Of a stretch of 64,000 nucleotides of DNA, positions 43,909-53,401 are shown piece after piece. Within the stretch, counting starts at the first letter, position 1, and each line of letters opens with the position of its first letter. The notes beneath the pieces were generated by a model. It saw nothing but the letters and a program-made list of their open reading frames with translations, made no database searches and was not told the origin of the DNA. The translations under genes and the position numbers were made by a program. Origin of the DNA: JADJOY01 sp046331705 [NCBI: bacterium] (GTDB taxonomy: Bacteria; JADJOY01); assembly GCA_046331705.1 (NCBI GenBank), contig JAXLQJ010000041.1:1-64000 (forward strand), in the 5' to 3' direction.

Positions 43909-45969
43909 GTGGGTGTTTGGGACATCTACTTCGTGCTCTTCAAGCACAAGTGGCGGATCATCATCTCCACGATCGCCATCATCCTCGCGCTGGTCCTGTT
44001 CAGCTTCTGCTGGCCTCCCACCTTCCAGACGAGCGCCAAGTTCCTCCTCGAGAAGACCACGTCCACGCTGTCCGATCCCGCGATCTTCCCGCAGCACACC
44101 ACGAGCCTGTTGCGCTCGGTCACCGGCCAGGAAGAGGCCAACAACGAGACGCAGATCATCCTGAGCCGCCCCGTGCTGGAGCAGGTCGTGCGGCAGCTCA
44201 ACCTGATCGAGCCGCGACCGGACCCGGCGCCGCCCGGCATCGGCCTCGCCAAGATCCAGTGGGTGCTGCGCCAGGCCATCACCTTCGTCAAATCGTTGCC
44301 CCGGATCACCCTCGAGTTCCTTCACATCATCAAGCCGGCGCCACCCGAGAAGCGGTTCGAGAAGGCGATCGGATCCCTGCGCGATCGGCTGCAGGTGCAC
44401 CAGATCGCCGACTCCGACGTGCTCGAGATCGGCATGAAGGGCTGGTTCCCGGACCAGATCACCAAGGAAGTCCGGGCCGTCGCCGCCGAGTACCTGAAGT
44501 ACCACCTGACCGTGCACCAGTCGCCGAGCGCGGTGGCGTTCTTCGCCGACCACCTCGAGGACGCACGCCGACAGCTCGACGATCTCGAGCAGGAGCTCGC
44601 GGACTACCGCTCGGACAACGGCCTGATCTCGATGGACAAGACCGAGACGACGCTGCTCGAGAAGATCGAGATCCTGGAGCGCGAGCGCATCAATCTCCGC
44701 AAGGAGATCCTGTCGCTCGAGACCAAGCTGAGCCGCATCAAGCCGATCGTGGCGAATCCGAGCGGCATGCTGATCCCGAGCCCGGAGATCAACAACTTCG
44801 ACTCGGTCGTGAAGCTCCACGACGAGCTCCTCGAGCGTCGCCTGCAGCTCGAGGGTCTGCTCGAGCGCTACACCCCCGAGAATCCCCAGGTGCAGCTCAT
44901 GCGCTCGGAGGTCGACCGCCTCGAGGCGAGCGTGCGCCGCGAGGTCGATCGCATCATCGGTCTGGAGGAGGCGCAGCTCGCGAATTGGCGAGCCGAGGAT
45001 CAAGCGCTGGGAACCACTCTGGCGCAGCTCTACGAGGCCCAGCGTCCGCTGCCGCAGCACCGCCTCAAGATCGAGCAGCTGGACCGGGAGATTCGCGAGG
45101 CGTCGGGGCTCTACGAGGCGATCCTCAAGAAGCGCGCCGACTCGCAGCTGACCGCCGCCCAGGACTCGCGCATGGTGAAGGTGAGCCTGCTGGCCCAGGC
45201 GATGCCACCCGTGGACTCGGTGTGGCCGGATCTCTTCATGAACCTGCTCATCGGTGCGCCGGTGGCACCCGTCGTCGCGATCGCGGTCGCGTTCCTCATC
45301 GAGAGCCTGCGCAGCACCTTCAAGCGCGAGGACGACATCGTGCATGCCCTCGGCGTACCCACGCTGGCGGTGTTGGAGCACAAGATCACGGGGAAGCGCC
45401 TCGTGGAGGCCGCCCGCGAGCCCATTCGTCGCGCCGCCTCGATCCTCCTCGAGGGCGCCGGCCGCGGCGCCCGTCGGATCGTCGTCACCAGCTCGCTTCC
45501 CGGCGAAGGCGCCAGCGCCGTCGCTCACTTCCTCGCCGAGGCGATGGGTGCAGGCGCCCACCGGCGCGTGCTCATCGTGAGCGGAACCGGCGCGTCCGGC
45601 ACCGGGGAGGGCGCCGCCGCGGTTCGCGACAGCGGCGTTCCCGGGGTCTCGATCGTGGCGCCGCCGGGAGGCGGAGCAGGCGACAACGCCGTGATGACCC
45701 GCGACGAGGTCAAGTCCTGGCTCGACTCGGTGACGCGCGATTACGACGTCACCGTGGTCGACGGGCCTCCCATCCTCGAGTCCGGGCTCGGCCATGCGCT
45801 CGCCGGTGCGTGCGATGCGGCGGTGCTCGTGGTCGCCGCCGAGTCGACCGGTCAGACCGTCGCCGACCGCGCCCGTCAACGCATCCGCGAGGCTGGGGCC
45901 GAGCTGGTCGGCGGGGTGCTCACCGGCTACACGCGCTACATCCCGAACGCCTTGGAGCAGCGTCTGTAG
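43909..45969 (+). CDS. Wzz/GumC chain-length protein with degenerate tyrosine-kinase domain
   Basis: The 686-residue product has TM1 at about 17-36 (IIISTIAIILALVLFSF), a Wzz domain, long periplasmic coiled coils at about 200-420, and TM2 near 445-465. The C-terminal third has the BY-kinase fold, but the P-loop reads LPGEGASAVAHF: the lysine and serine/threonine of GEGKST are gone. The A' motif reads VLIVSGTGASG without its aspartates. Walker B VVDGPP is kept. No C-terminal tyrosine cluster is seen. It probably sets polymer length without kinase activity. The start is GTG at 43909, with GGAG upstream. It is divergent from the GH39-like gene. Confidence 0.85.
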   Translation: MGVWDIYFVLFKHKWRIIISTIAIILALVLFSFCWPPTFQTSAKFLLEKTTSTLSDPAIFPQHTTSLLRSVTGQEEANNETQIILSRPVLEQVVRQLNLIEPRPDPAPPGIGLAKIQWVLRQAITFVKSLPRITLEFLHIIKPAPPEKRFEKAIGSLRDRLQVHQIADSDVLEIGMKGWFPDQITKEVRAVAAEYLKYHLTVHQSPSAVAFFADHLEDARRQLDDLEQELADYRSDNGLISMDKTETTLLEKIEILERERINLRKEILSLETKLSRIKPIVANPSGMLIPSPEINNFDSVVKLHDELLERRLQLEGLLERYTPENPQVQLMRSEVDRLEASVRREVDRIIGLEEAQLANWRAEDQALGTTLAQLYEAQRPLPQHRLKIEQLDREIREASGLYEAILKKRADSQLTAAQDSRMVKVSLLAQAMPPVDSVWPDLFMNLLIGAPVAPVVAIAVAFLIESLRSTFKREDDIVHALGVPTLAVLEHKITGKRLVEAAREPIRRAASILLEGAGRGARRIVVTSSLPGEGASAVAHFLAEAMGAGAHRRVLIVSGTGASGTGEGAAAVRDSGVPGVSIVAPPGGGAGDNAVMTRDEVKSWLDSVTRDYDVTVVDGPPILESGLGHALAGACDAAVLVVAAESTGQTVADRARQRIREAGAELVGGVLTGYTRYIPNALEQRL

Positions 45970-46157
45970 ATCCACGCCTCCCATGAACCCGCGCAGGAAA
46001 GCGATGTGGGACCGAGGGCGGCGATCCGGTACTGCAGCCCGGCGCCCGACGCGCGCGCCCCGGCCACCCTGGGCAAGCGTCCCGATCCTCGGTTCCTGAT
46101 TGGCGTTTCCGCGCGCGACCGTTCCCTTCATCCCCCGCGGGCCGGCAGCCACCGCCC

Positions 46158-46763
46158 ATGATCCGCCGGAATCGCCTCCCCCCACGCCGGCTCGCGGCGG
46201 CGCTCGCCATCGCCCTCCTCGTCGTCGCCGTCCATGCCGCGACACCGTTCGGTCGCCGCGCGGGCGCCGCCGAGCCGCGTCCCCCCATCGATGCGCTGAG
46301 CGTCGACCGCGGCCGCGACGGCAGCCTGCGCCTGCGCTTCCACGCGGAGGCGCTCTTCGACCGCGAGGCACGTGACGCGATCGAGAGCGGCGTGACCGCG
46401 ATCGTGTCGGTGAGCTGGGCCGTCGAGCGAGCCCGCGGGCTCTGGTTCGACGAGACCCTCGCACGCGGCCAGGAGTTCCGCCGCGTCGCCTACGACAACG
46501 TCACCCAGCGCTACCGCGTGGATTTCGAGGGCGACGACGCGCAGCATTTCGAGACGTCGTCGTTCGACGAAGCCGAGCGCGAGGTCGGCACCGTCGACAC
46601 GCCGCTTCGCGCCGACCTCAGCGCGCCGGGCGACAAGCTGGTCCGCGTGCGTCTGAGCTGCGACTCGCGCGACGGGATGCTGCCGCTCGGCCTGGAGAAG
46701 GTCCTCTTCTTCCTGCCGGGCTGGGGCTTCGACACTGGCTGGGTCGACCTCAAGCTGCCGTGA
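46158..46763 (+). CDS. DUF4390 exported protein
   Basis: The 201-residue product has an N-terminal Arg-rich segment and hydrophobic helix (LAAALAIALLVVAVHA) and a beta-rich mature part with SLRLRFHAEALFDREARDAIESG, WFDETLA and GWGFDTGWVDLKLP, matching DUF4390. The family's role is not established. In this window it is directly coupled to an NtrY-like kinase: its TGA stop overlaps the kinase GTG (GTGA). It could be a periplasmic partner for that sensor. Confidence 0.8.
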   Translation: MIRRNRLPPRRLAAALAIALLVVAVHAATPFGRRAGAAEPRPPIDALSVDRGRDGSLRLRFHAEALFDREARDAIESGVTAIVSVSWAVERARGLWFDETLARGQEFRRVAYDNVTQRYRVDFEGDDAQHFETSSFDEAEREVGTVDTPLRADLSAPGDKLVRVRLSCDSRDGMLPLGLEKVLFFLPGWGFDTGWVDLKLP

Positions 46764-48994
46764 CCGAGACCGACACCTACTCCCTGCCCAAGCCGCCCCT
46801 GCGCGGCAGCGCCGAGGCCCGCCGTCGCCGCCGCGAGACGCTGCTGATCGTGCTCATCGCCGCGGTGAGCGGCGGGATGTTCGTGGCGATCCGCAGCGCG
46901 CTGCGCGGCGACCTGCGGGTCCCCGGCCAGAGCTGGATCTATCTGTCGCTGCTGATCAACGCCAACGTGGTGTTGATCCTGCTGATGCTGTTCCTGCTGA
47001 TCCGCAACGTCGTCAAGCTGGTCGTGGAGCGCCGCAAGGGGGTGCTGGGGGCCCGGCTGCGCAGCAAGCTGGTGGTCGCGTTCGTGGCGCTGTCGCTCTT
47101 TCCCACCGTGGTGCTGTTCGTGAGCGCGGTGCAGGTGGTGTCGCGCAGCCTCGACGAGTGGTTCGACGCCAAGGTCGAGGAGTCGCTCGAGAGCGCGCTC
47201 GAGGTGGCGCAGGTCTTCTACAAGGACAAGGTCGCCGACGCGAGCACCTTCGCCGAGCGCATCGCGGGTCAGATCGCCGCGCGACGCCTCGCCACCCCCG
47301 AGCGCGCCAACGAGCTCGCAGCGCTCCTCGCCGAGGCCGCGGACGACTACCGCGTCACGAGCGTCGAGGCGCTCGACGCGCGCGGCGCGGCCCTGGCCCG
47401 CGGCGACGCCAGCGGTGCTCCGCGCTTCGCCCCCACCGACCCCGCCGCGTCCTTCGTCCAATCCGCCTTCCGAGGCTCCCCGGACGCGTCGGTGCTCACG
47501 ATTCGCGGCGCGCTGCGTCCCGCCACCGGCGAACGCGGCGAGCTCATCCGGGCGGCGGCGCCCATGCGCGCCAGCGGCTCCAGCGCCCCCGCGGGCGTGG
47601 TGGTGGTGACACGCTGGGTGCCCGAGAGCCTCGAGCAGGGCGTGAAGACGGTGCGCGCCAACTTCGAGCAGTACCGCCAGATCGTCGTGGGCCGCAAGCC
47701 GATTCGCCAGAGCTACCTGGCGGTCTTCATCGCGCTCACGCTTCTCAGCATCTTCGCCGCGACGTGGTTCGGCTTCTATCTCTCGCGCACGCTCACCGGG
47801 CCGATCAGCCAGCTCGCGCGGGCCACGCGCCGAGTGACCGCTGGCGATCTCGACGTCCACATCGAGCGCTCCACCGACGACGAGCTCGGCACGCTGGTCA
47901 CCGACTTCAACCAGATGATCACCGAGCTGCGCGAGAGCCGCGCCGCCCTCGACGAGCGTCGCCGCTACACCGAGACCATCCTCAAGAACGTGGCGGCCGG
48001 AGTGGTCTCGCTCGATGGCCGCGGACGCATCACGACCATCAACAAATCCGCCGAACGACTGCTCGGCGTACGCGCGTCGGAGAGTTTGCGGCACCGGTAC
48101 CGCTCGATCCTTCCGGCCGAGCACCGCGAGGTCTTCCGCGGGCTGGTGCGCGAGCTCGGCCGCGCCAAGACCGACACCATCGAGCGCCAGATCCAGCTCA
48201 CGATCGAGGACCGCACCGTCACACTGCTGGCGAGCGTGACGTTGCTGCGCGACGAGGAGCGCGAGTTCCTGGGGCTGCTGTTCGTGTTCGAGGACTTGAC
48301 CCAGCTCCTCAAGGCGCAGCGCATGGCGGCGTGGCGCGAGGTGGCGCGGCGAATTGCCCACGAGATCAAGAACCCGCTGACGCCCATCCAGCTCGCGGCG
48401 CAGCGGATTCAGCACCGCTACGAGAACGTGGTGGGCGCCGACCGCGAGATCCTGACGGAATGCACCAGCACCATCGTGAGCCAGGTGGAGGGGCTCAAGA
48501 AGCTGGTGAGCGAGTTCTCGGATTTCGCGCGGATGCCTGCATCCAATCCCTCACCGAACTCGCTCAACGACATCGTCGAGGAAGCGCTGGCGCTCTACGA
48601 CGGCAGCCACGACAAGATCCGCTTCACGCGCACCCTCGATCCCGACGTGCCGATCTTCAATCTCGACCGCGAGCAGATCAAGCGGGTCATCATCAACCTG
48701 ATCGACAACGCCATCCGCGCCCTCGACGGCGCCGTCGGTCAGGTGGACGTCGTCACCCACTACAACCGCCTCCTCGACCTGGCGCGGCTCGAGATCTCGG
48801 ATACCGGCGAGGGGATCCCACCGGAGATCCGGCCGCGGCTGTTCGAGCCGTACTTCTCCACGCGCCGCGGCGGCACCGGGTTGGGGCTCGCGATCGTGAG
48901 CACGATCGTGGCGGACCACCACGGTTACATCCGGCTGCGCGATCGCAAGCCGCACGGCACCACGTTCATCGTCGAGCTGCCGATTCGGATCTGA
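46760..48994 (+). CDS. NtrY-type sensor histidine kinase
   Basis: The 744-residue membrane kinase has two to three helices in residues 25-130, a periplasmic sensor region (about 130-310), another helix near 315-335, a HAMP domain (LTGPISQLARATRRVTAGD), a PAS domain (about 400-490), phospho-acceptor H534 in RIAHEIKNPLTP, and ATPase boxes NLIDNAIRAL, DTGEGIPPEI and GGTGLGLAIV. All catalytic parts are intact. NtrY kinases normally phosphorylate the sigma-54 activator NtrX, whose gene usually follows. Here the next gene is a convergent lipoprotein, so the partner regulator is elsewhere. The start is GTG at 46760. Confidence 0.9.
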   Translation: MTETDTYSLPKPPLRGSAEARRRRRETLLIVLIAAVSGGMFVAIRSALRGDLRVPGQSWIYLSLLINANVVLILLMLFLLIRNVVKLVVERRKGVLGARLRSKLVVAFVALSLFPTVVLFVSAVQVVSRSLDEWFDAKVEESLESALEVAQVFYKDKVADASTFAERIAGQIAARRLATPERANELAALLAEAADDYRVTSVEALDARGAALARGDASGAPRFAPTDPAASFVQSAFRGSPDASVLTIRGALRPATGERGELIRAAAPMRASGSSAPAGVVVVTRWVPESLEQGVKTVRANFEQYRQIVVGRKPIRQSYLAVFIALTLLSIFAATWFGFYLSRTLTGPISQLARATRRVTAGDLDVHIERSTDDELGTLVTDFNQMITELRESRAALDERRRYTETILKNVAAGVVSLDGRGRITTINKSAERLLGVRASESLRHRYRSILPAEHREVFRGLVRELGRAKTDTIERQIQLTIEDRTVTLLASVTLLRDEEREFLGLLFVFEDLTQLLKAQRMAAWREVARRIAHEIKNPLTPIQLAAQRIQHRYENVVGADREILTECTSTIVSQVEGLKKLVSEFSDFARMPASNPSPNSLNDIVEEALALYDGSHDKIRFTRTLDPDVPIFNLDREQIKRVIINLIDNAIRALDGAVGQVDVVTHYNRLLDLARLEISDTGEGIPPEIRPRLFEPYFSTRRGGTGLGLAIVSTIVADHHGYIRLRDRKPHGTTFIVELPIRI

Positions 48995-48996
48995 TC

Positions 48997-49017
48997 CTCG
49001 GCCTCCGTTCGGCCGAG
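48997..49017. terminator. Stem-loop after the NtrY-like gene
   Basis: CTCGGCC and GGCCGAG form a perfect 7-bp stem with a 7-nt loop directly after the kinase stop and 47 bp from the convergent lipoprotein stop. There is no T-tract. Confidence 0.45.
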
Positions 49018-49063
49018 ACCGATCCCACGTGCATGCGCCGAGCGGCGCCGCACGACCAGCCCG

Positions 49064-50446
49064 TCAGGGTTGGACGGCCAGGAACGTCGGCGTGCCCGGC
49101 AGCTCCGTGACGCGGGCGCGGGTATCGGGCTGATCGACGATCGTGAGCTGCCCCGGATCGGTGGCGTGCGCGAGCAGCAGGAACTGGCCGGTCGTGCCGA
49201 CGAGTGGTCGGAAGGCGACCACGTCGGGCGCGACCGTGAGCGACTTCTTCTCGGTCTTGTCGAGCTGGTCGTAGCCACGCAGCACGTTCGACTCGGTGGT
49301 CGCCCACACCAGGGTCTCGGAGGCCGTCACCAGCACCGCGAGGCGGGTGGCGTCTCCCGCCACCGGGATCGACGCGATGACGAACGCGCCGGTGCCGTCG
49401 ACCAGGTCGATGGTGTGATTGGTCCGGCTGAGGACGAAGAGCGTGGTACCGCTCAGCACCATGTCGATCGGGTCGGGGCCGACCGCCACCCGCTCGGTGA
49501 TCGTGCGGGTGGACGGGTCGACGAACGCGACTCGCGCGTCCGCGCGTTCGAGAACGAACGCCTTCGAGGTGAGCTGATTCATGATGAGCGGTCCCGGGTT
49601 CGCACCCAGGTCCACGCGCCCCAGCTCGGCGGGAGTCGCGGAGTCGGCATCGTAGAACACGACCGCCGGCGCATCCGGCGCGAGCGCCACCACCACCGTG
49701 CCGTCGGTGGTGGCCTCGAGGGCGGAGACACGGCTGCCGGCATCGACGGTGGCGCGCACCGCCGGGGTCGCCGACTCGAGGACCTCGATGGTCCCGTCGA
49801 GGTGCCCGATCCAGGCCTCGGTGCGATCGCTCGCGAGCTCGTCGATGGTGGGAACGATGGTGTCGAAGACCAGCGCCGACGGGCTCGGCGCCAACCCCAC
49901 GCGCGCGTCGAGCGCGCTCGCGGCGGAGTCGAAGCGCCAGGCGAACCCGCCGGCCTCGTCGTCACCCAAGAGCCAGGCGAGCGAGCCATCCGGCGAGAAG
50001 CGCGCGGCGCGCGGCGCGCCGGACGCCGGGAGCACCGCCTGAACCAAGCCGGTGTGGGTGTCGAAGACGGTCACGCCGTCGGACGCCTCGGTGCCGACCA
50101 GCAGCCAGGGGCCGATCACGCGGAACGGCACGCGCCCGCTCTCGACTCCGCCCACGCTGACGACCACGTCGCCGGTCACCGCGCCGGACGGCACGCGCAC
50201 GTGGATCTCGGTGGGCTCGATGGAGATCACCGACGACGACGGTGCGACGACCCCGCCGAACGAGATGCGCGTCTGCGAGAAGTCGTCGACGAAATTCGTC
50301 CCGACGATCGTGACCTCGGTGCCCTCCTGCCCTTCGGGCGGGCTGACTTCGAGCAGGTCTGGGCGGTCGATGTGGATACAGCCGATCGCACCCGCGCAGG
50401 CGGCGGCGCACACGGCCACGAGGAGGTGCCGGACGAATCGTTGCAT
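49064..50446 (-). CDS. Lipoprotein with IPT/TIG domain and beta-propeller
   Basis: The 460-residue product has a signal peptide ending in AIGC (cysteine 23), a plausible lipobox. Residues 28-110 form an IPT/TIG immunoglobulin-like domain (EVSPPEGQEGTEVTIVGTNF). The rest is a series of YVTN/NHL-like propeller blades, for example LLVGTEASDGVTVFDTHTG and DPIDMVLSGTTLFVLSRTN. Both domain types bind proteins or glycans at the surface. The ATG at 50446 is chosen because the signal peptide begins there; the frame open to 52282 runs antisense through two other genes. Confidence 0.78.
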   Translation of the reverse strand: MQRFVRHLLVAVCAAACAGAIGCIHIDRPDLLEVSPPEGQEGTEVTIVGTNFVDDFSQTRISFGGVVAPSSSVISIEPTEIHVRVPSGAVTGDVVVSVGGVESGRVPFRVIGPWLLVGTEASDGVTVFDTHTGLVQAVLPASGAPRAARFSPDGSLAWLLGDDEAGGFAWRFDSAASALDARVGLAPSPSALVFDTIVPTIDELASDRTEAWIGHLDGTIEVLESATPAVRATVDAGSRVSALEATTDGTVVVALAPDAPAVVFYDADSATPAELGRVDLGANPGPLIMNQLTSKAFVLERADARVAFVDPSTRTITERVAVGPDPIDMVLSGTTLFVLSRTNHTIDLVDGTGAFVIASIPVAGDATRLAVLVTASETLVWATTESNVLRGYDQLDKTEKKSLTVAPDVVAFRPLVGTTGQFLLLAHATDPGQLTIVDQPDTRARVTELPGTPTFLAVQP

Positions 50447-50629
50447 GAGGGCTCGCGGGAGAAGGACGCTGGTTCGCGAACGAGCGCCGCTCGGTCTACC
50501 GGCTGAACCCGCACGCGGCAAGCGAATCGCGTCCGCCGCGCGCCCGCTTCGTGGCCAGGACGCACGAAGCGATGGCACAATCGTCGCGGGCGCCGCGGCA
50601 CTCGCGTCGCACCCGTTCACGAGGCCCGA

Positions 50630-52213
50630 TTGACCCGCGCCGCCGCTCTCCGCGAGCTCACTCGTTTCCGCTTCGATGGCCTCGCGGCGCTGGTCTACGG
50701 CGCCGTGTTCGCGCTGATGTTCCTGCTCATGGGGGTGGCCACCCAGCTGCCGCCGCTCTGGATGATCCTGGTCATGGCCGGGTTCCTGGCGGGCATGGTC
50801 TTCCTGGCGCTTCCCGAGAAGCGGTTGGCGCTGTGGACCTTCTATCTGCTCACCGTGCCGCTCGGCGCGGCGAAGTGGGTGACGACGGCTCCCACGTTCT
50901 TCTTCGGCGAGAACCCCGACGGCTTGGTGCTCTACATCTCGGACATGCCGTTGATCGTGCTGTTCGTGTGGTGGGGCGCCGAGCTCTGCCTGGGCAAGGC
51001 ACGGGTGGTGCGCTCGCCGATCTTCTTCCCGTACCTGGCGTGCCTGCTGTGGCGCGCGGCCACGATCGTGGTGGCGCGGGACAAGTCGCTGGCGGCTTGG
51101 AACATCGTGATGCACGTGAAGTTCTTCCTGATCTTCGCGTGGGCTTCGAGCCACCTCACGGATCGGCGGTCGATCTTCCTCACCCTCGGCTGCTTGCTCT
51201 TCGACCTCATCCTGCAAGGGGGTCTCAACACCCTCTCGTACTTCATCAAGGGCGTCGTCTCGATCTTCGGCCTCATCAAGTACGACTGGCAGCGCATCGG
51301 CGGCGAGAACATCTTCCGCGCCACCGGCACCATCGGGCCGCACAACGTCCAATGCCACTTCTACGAGATGGTCATGCCGCTCGGCATGATCCTGCTCTAC
51401 TTCTCGAAGAACGGCTGGGTGAAGTTCCTGAGCCTCCTGGGCATCGCTCTCGCCAGCATCGGCACGGTCTTCACGTTCTCCCGCGGTGGCTGGGTGTCCG
51501 TGGGCCTCTCGATGACCGTCGTCACGCTCTTGCTCTACCGAAGGCGTCTGCTCAGCACCACGGTGCTCTCGCTGCTGGTGATCGCCACGGTGCTCGCCGG
51601 CGCGGCGTTCCTCCTCGGGCCCGACAACGTGATCCAGAAGCGCATCACCCAATCGCAGGCCATCGCGACCACCTCCCGCTGGCACATGCTCGGCGTGGGC
51701 ATTCGCATGGTCGCGGCGAATCCCGTGATGGGAGTCGGCGCGAACCAAGCCGCCGAGCAGCTTCAGGAATACTTCCCGCTGGGTGTGCCGCGCGAGTGCT
51801 GGTACGAGATCGAGGTTCGGCTCTTCGAGCACAAGCGCTTCATCATCCCGATCCACAACAAATACCTGATGAGCGCCGCCGAGCTCGGCATCGGCGGCAT
51901 GATGCTGTGGATCTTCTTCCTGTATCGCTACCTGTCGACCTCGGTCACCGTGATGCGCTGCCGCCACGAATGGATCGCCGCGCTCGGGACCTGGTTCCTG
52001 GCCTCCAACGTCGGCCTCTTCTTCCACAACATGCTCTCCGAGTTCTCCTACGGAACCGTCCTCGAGATCTTCTACATGCTGCCGGGACTGCTGTCGGGGA
52101 TCTGGCAGTGGGGCGTCGATACCGGCGACATCGTTCCCGTGGCGCGCCGCAGCCGCCGCGCTGCACCTCGGCCCGCGCGACCCGAGCTGGCGCCAGAACC
52201 CGTGCCCGCGTGA
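50630..52213 (+). CDS. O-antigen ligase / Wzy-like membrane protein
   Basis: The 527-residue polytopic protein has about eleven to twelve helices. Conserved blocks fit the O-antigen ligase/polymerase (PF04932-type) class: FTFSRGGWVSVGLSM in the middle, HNKYLMSAAELGIGGMMLW in the last third, and GVGIRMVAANPVMGVGAN in between. It probably joins repeat units into a polymer or ligates glycans. The start is TTG at 50630; no ATG lies nearby at a sensible place. The downstream radical SAM gene overlaps its stop by GTGA. Confidence 0.8.
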   Translation: MTRAAALRELTRFRFDGLAALVYGAVFALMFLLMGVATQLPPLWMILVMAGFLAGMVFLALPEKRLALWTFYLLTVPLGAAKWVTTAPTFFFGENPDGLVLYISDMPLIVLFVWWGAELCLGKARVVRSPIFFPYLACLLWRAATIVVARDKSLAAWNIVMHVKFFLIFAWASSHLTDRRSIFLTLGCLLFDLILQGGLNTLSYFIKGVVSIFGLIKYDWQRIGGENIFRATGTIGPHNVQCHFYEMVMPLGMILLYFSKNGWVKFLSLLGIALASIGTVFTFSRGGWVSVGLSMTVVTLLLYRRRLLSTTVLSLLVIATVLAGAAFLLGPDNVIQKRITQSQAIATTSRWHMLGVGIRMVAANPVMGVGANQAAEQLQEYFPLGVPRECWYEIEVRLFEHKRFIIPIHNKYLMSAAELGIGGMMLWIFFLYRYLSTSVTVMRCRHEWIAALGTWFLASNVGLFFHNMLSEFSYGTVLEIFYMLPGLLSGIWQWGVDTGDIVPVARRSRRAAPRPARPELAPEPVPA

Positions 52214-53289
52214 GCCCGAGTCGGCTCGAGGTCGCGGCTCTCGCGGAACGCGTCCGCGATGCCGCGCGACACTACGGGCCACGCAAGCTCGCGAATGCGC
52301 TGGGCGCGGAGCTCGGATACCGGCTGCGCACCCGCGATCCGATCGGCGATCCCACGGCGCTGATCGTCGACCTCACCACTCACTGTCAGCTGCGCTGTCC
52401 GCTCTGTCCCACCGGGCTCGCACGCGAGGGACGCGCGCGCCAGCACATCCCGGTCGAGGCGTTTCGACGGCTCGTCGATCGCTATGCGCGGACCTCGCTC
52501 AGGCTCTTCCTCACGGACTGGGGCGAGCCGTTGCTCCATCCCCAGGCGGCCGAGCTCATCGCCTACGCCGAGGCGCGCGGGCTCTGGACTGCGATCTCCA
52601 CCAACGGGCTCTTCCTACCCGACGAGCTCGCGGCCGGCTTGGTGGCGGCGCGGCTCTCCCACGCCACCTTCTCGATCGACGGCGCGACCCAGGAGTCCTA
52701 CGCGCGCTACCGGGTGCGCGGCGAGCTCGACACCGTCCTCGCGAACCTCACGCGCCTGGTCGCGGCGCGCAATCACGCCGGCTCGCGCCGTCCCCACGTG
52801 ACCTGGCAATTCCTGGTGTTCCGGCACAACCAGCACGAGGTCGACGCGGCGCGCGCCAAGGCCCGCGAGCTCGGCGTGGCGTTCGACGCCCGCGGCGCGG
52901 GCCTCGGCGTGCACGGCGAGACTCCGCACCGAGCGCCGAGCTCGCCCGAGGCGCTCGCGTGGCTCGTGGACGATCCGCGCTGGCCCGAATCCCACGCTTA
53001 CTTCGACGCTTCGCGGCCGTACCTGGAGGACCGCCACTGCTGGTGGCTCTGGAAGGCCTTGGTGGTCTCGCCCAACGGCTCGGCGCCCCCCTGCTGCTGC
53101 ACCTTCGAGGAGCGCGACGACGTCGGCAACGTGTTCACCGACGACCCCGAGCGCGTGCGGCGCTCGCCGCGCGCGCGGCGGATGCGCGCGGTCTTCCGTC
53201 GCGAGGCGCTGCCACCGGGCGAGCCGGTGGTGTGCGAGAGCTGCGACGTCTTCCGGCGCGCCGAGGAACACGCGCACCCTCCGGCATGA
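52210..53289 (+). CDS. Radical SAM / SPASM-domain protein
   Basis: The 359-residue product carries the radical SAM cluster motif CQLRCPLC (CxxxCxxC), then RLFLTDWGEPLLHP and FSIDGATQESYARYR, typical of SPASM/twitch enzymes. C-terminal cysteines in PPCCCTFEE and CESCDVF fit an extra Fe-S cluster. SPASM proteins modify peptides or, in surface-polysaccharide loci, sugars. The GTG start at 52210 shares bases with the stop of the O-antigen-ligase-like gene (GTGA), so the two are translationally coupled. The substrate is unknown. Confidence 0.83.
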   Translation: MSPSRLEVAALAERVRDAARHYGPRKLANALGAELGYRLRTRDPIGDPTALIVDLTTHCQLRCPLCPTGLAREGRARQHIPVEAFRRLVDRYARTSLRLFLTDWGEPLLHPQAAELIAYAEARGLWTAISTNGLFLPDELAAGLVAARLSHATFSIDGATQESYARYRVRGELDTVLANLTRLVAARNHAGSRRPHVTWQFLVFRHNQHEVDAARAKARELGVAFDARGAGLGVHGETPHRAPSSPEALAWLVDDPRWPESHAYFDASRPYLEDRHCWWLWKALVVSPNGSAPPCCCTFEERDDVGNVFTDDPERVRRSPRARRMRAVFRREALPPGEPVVCESCDVFRRAEEHAHPPA

Positions 53290-53300
53290 CCGAGCCCACC

Positions 53301-53330
53301 ATCGCTCGCGCGCGACGCCGCGCGGGCGAT
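53301..53330. terminator. 12-bp stem-loop between convergent operons
   Basis: A 12-bp stem (one T-G wobble) with a 6-nt loop, ATCGCTCGCGCG paired to CGCGCGGGCGAT, lies 12 bp past the radical SAM stop, in the 112-bp gap before the Bat operon end. It is probably a bidirectional terminator. There is no T-tract. Confidence 0.55.
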
Positions 53331-53401
53331 CGCGACCGCGGGACGCGCCGCCGCCCCGTCGAGACGAACGCGGACCGACGCCCGAGCCGGCGCGGCCCCC
53401 G

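Noticed and set aside
43363-46464. Minus-strand open frame of 1033 codons
   Set aside because: Antisense to the Wzz/GumC gene; composition only, no family features.
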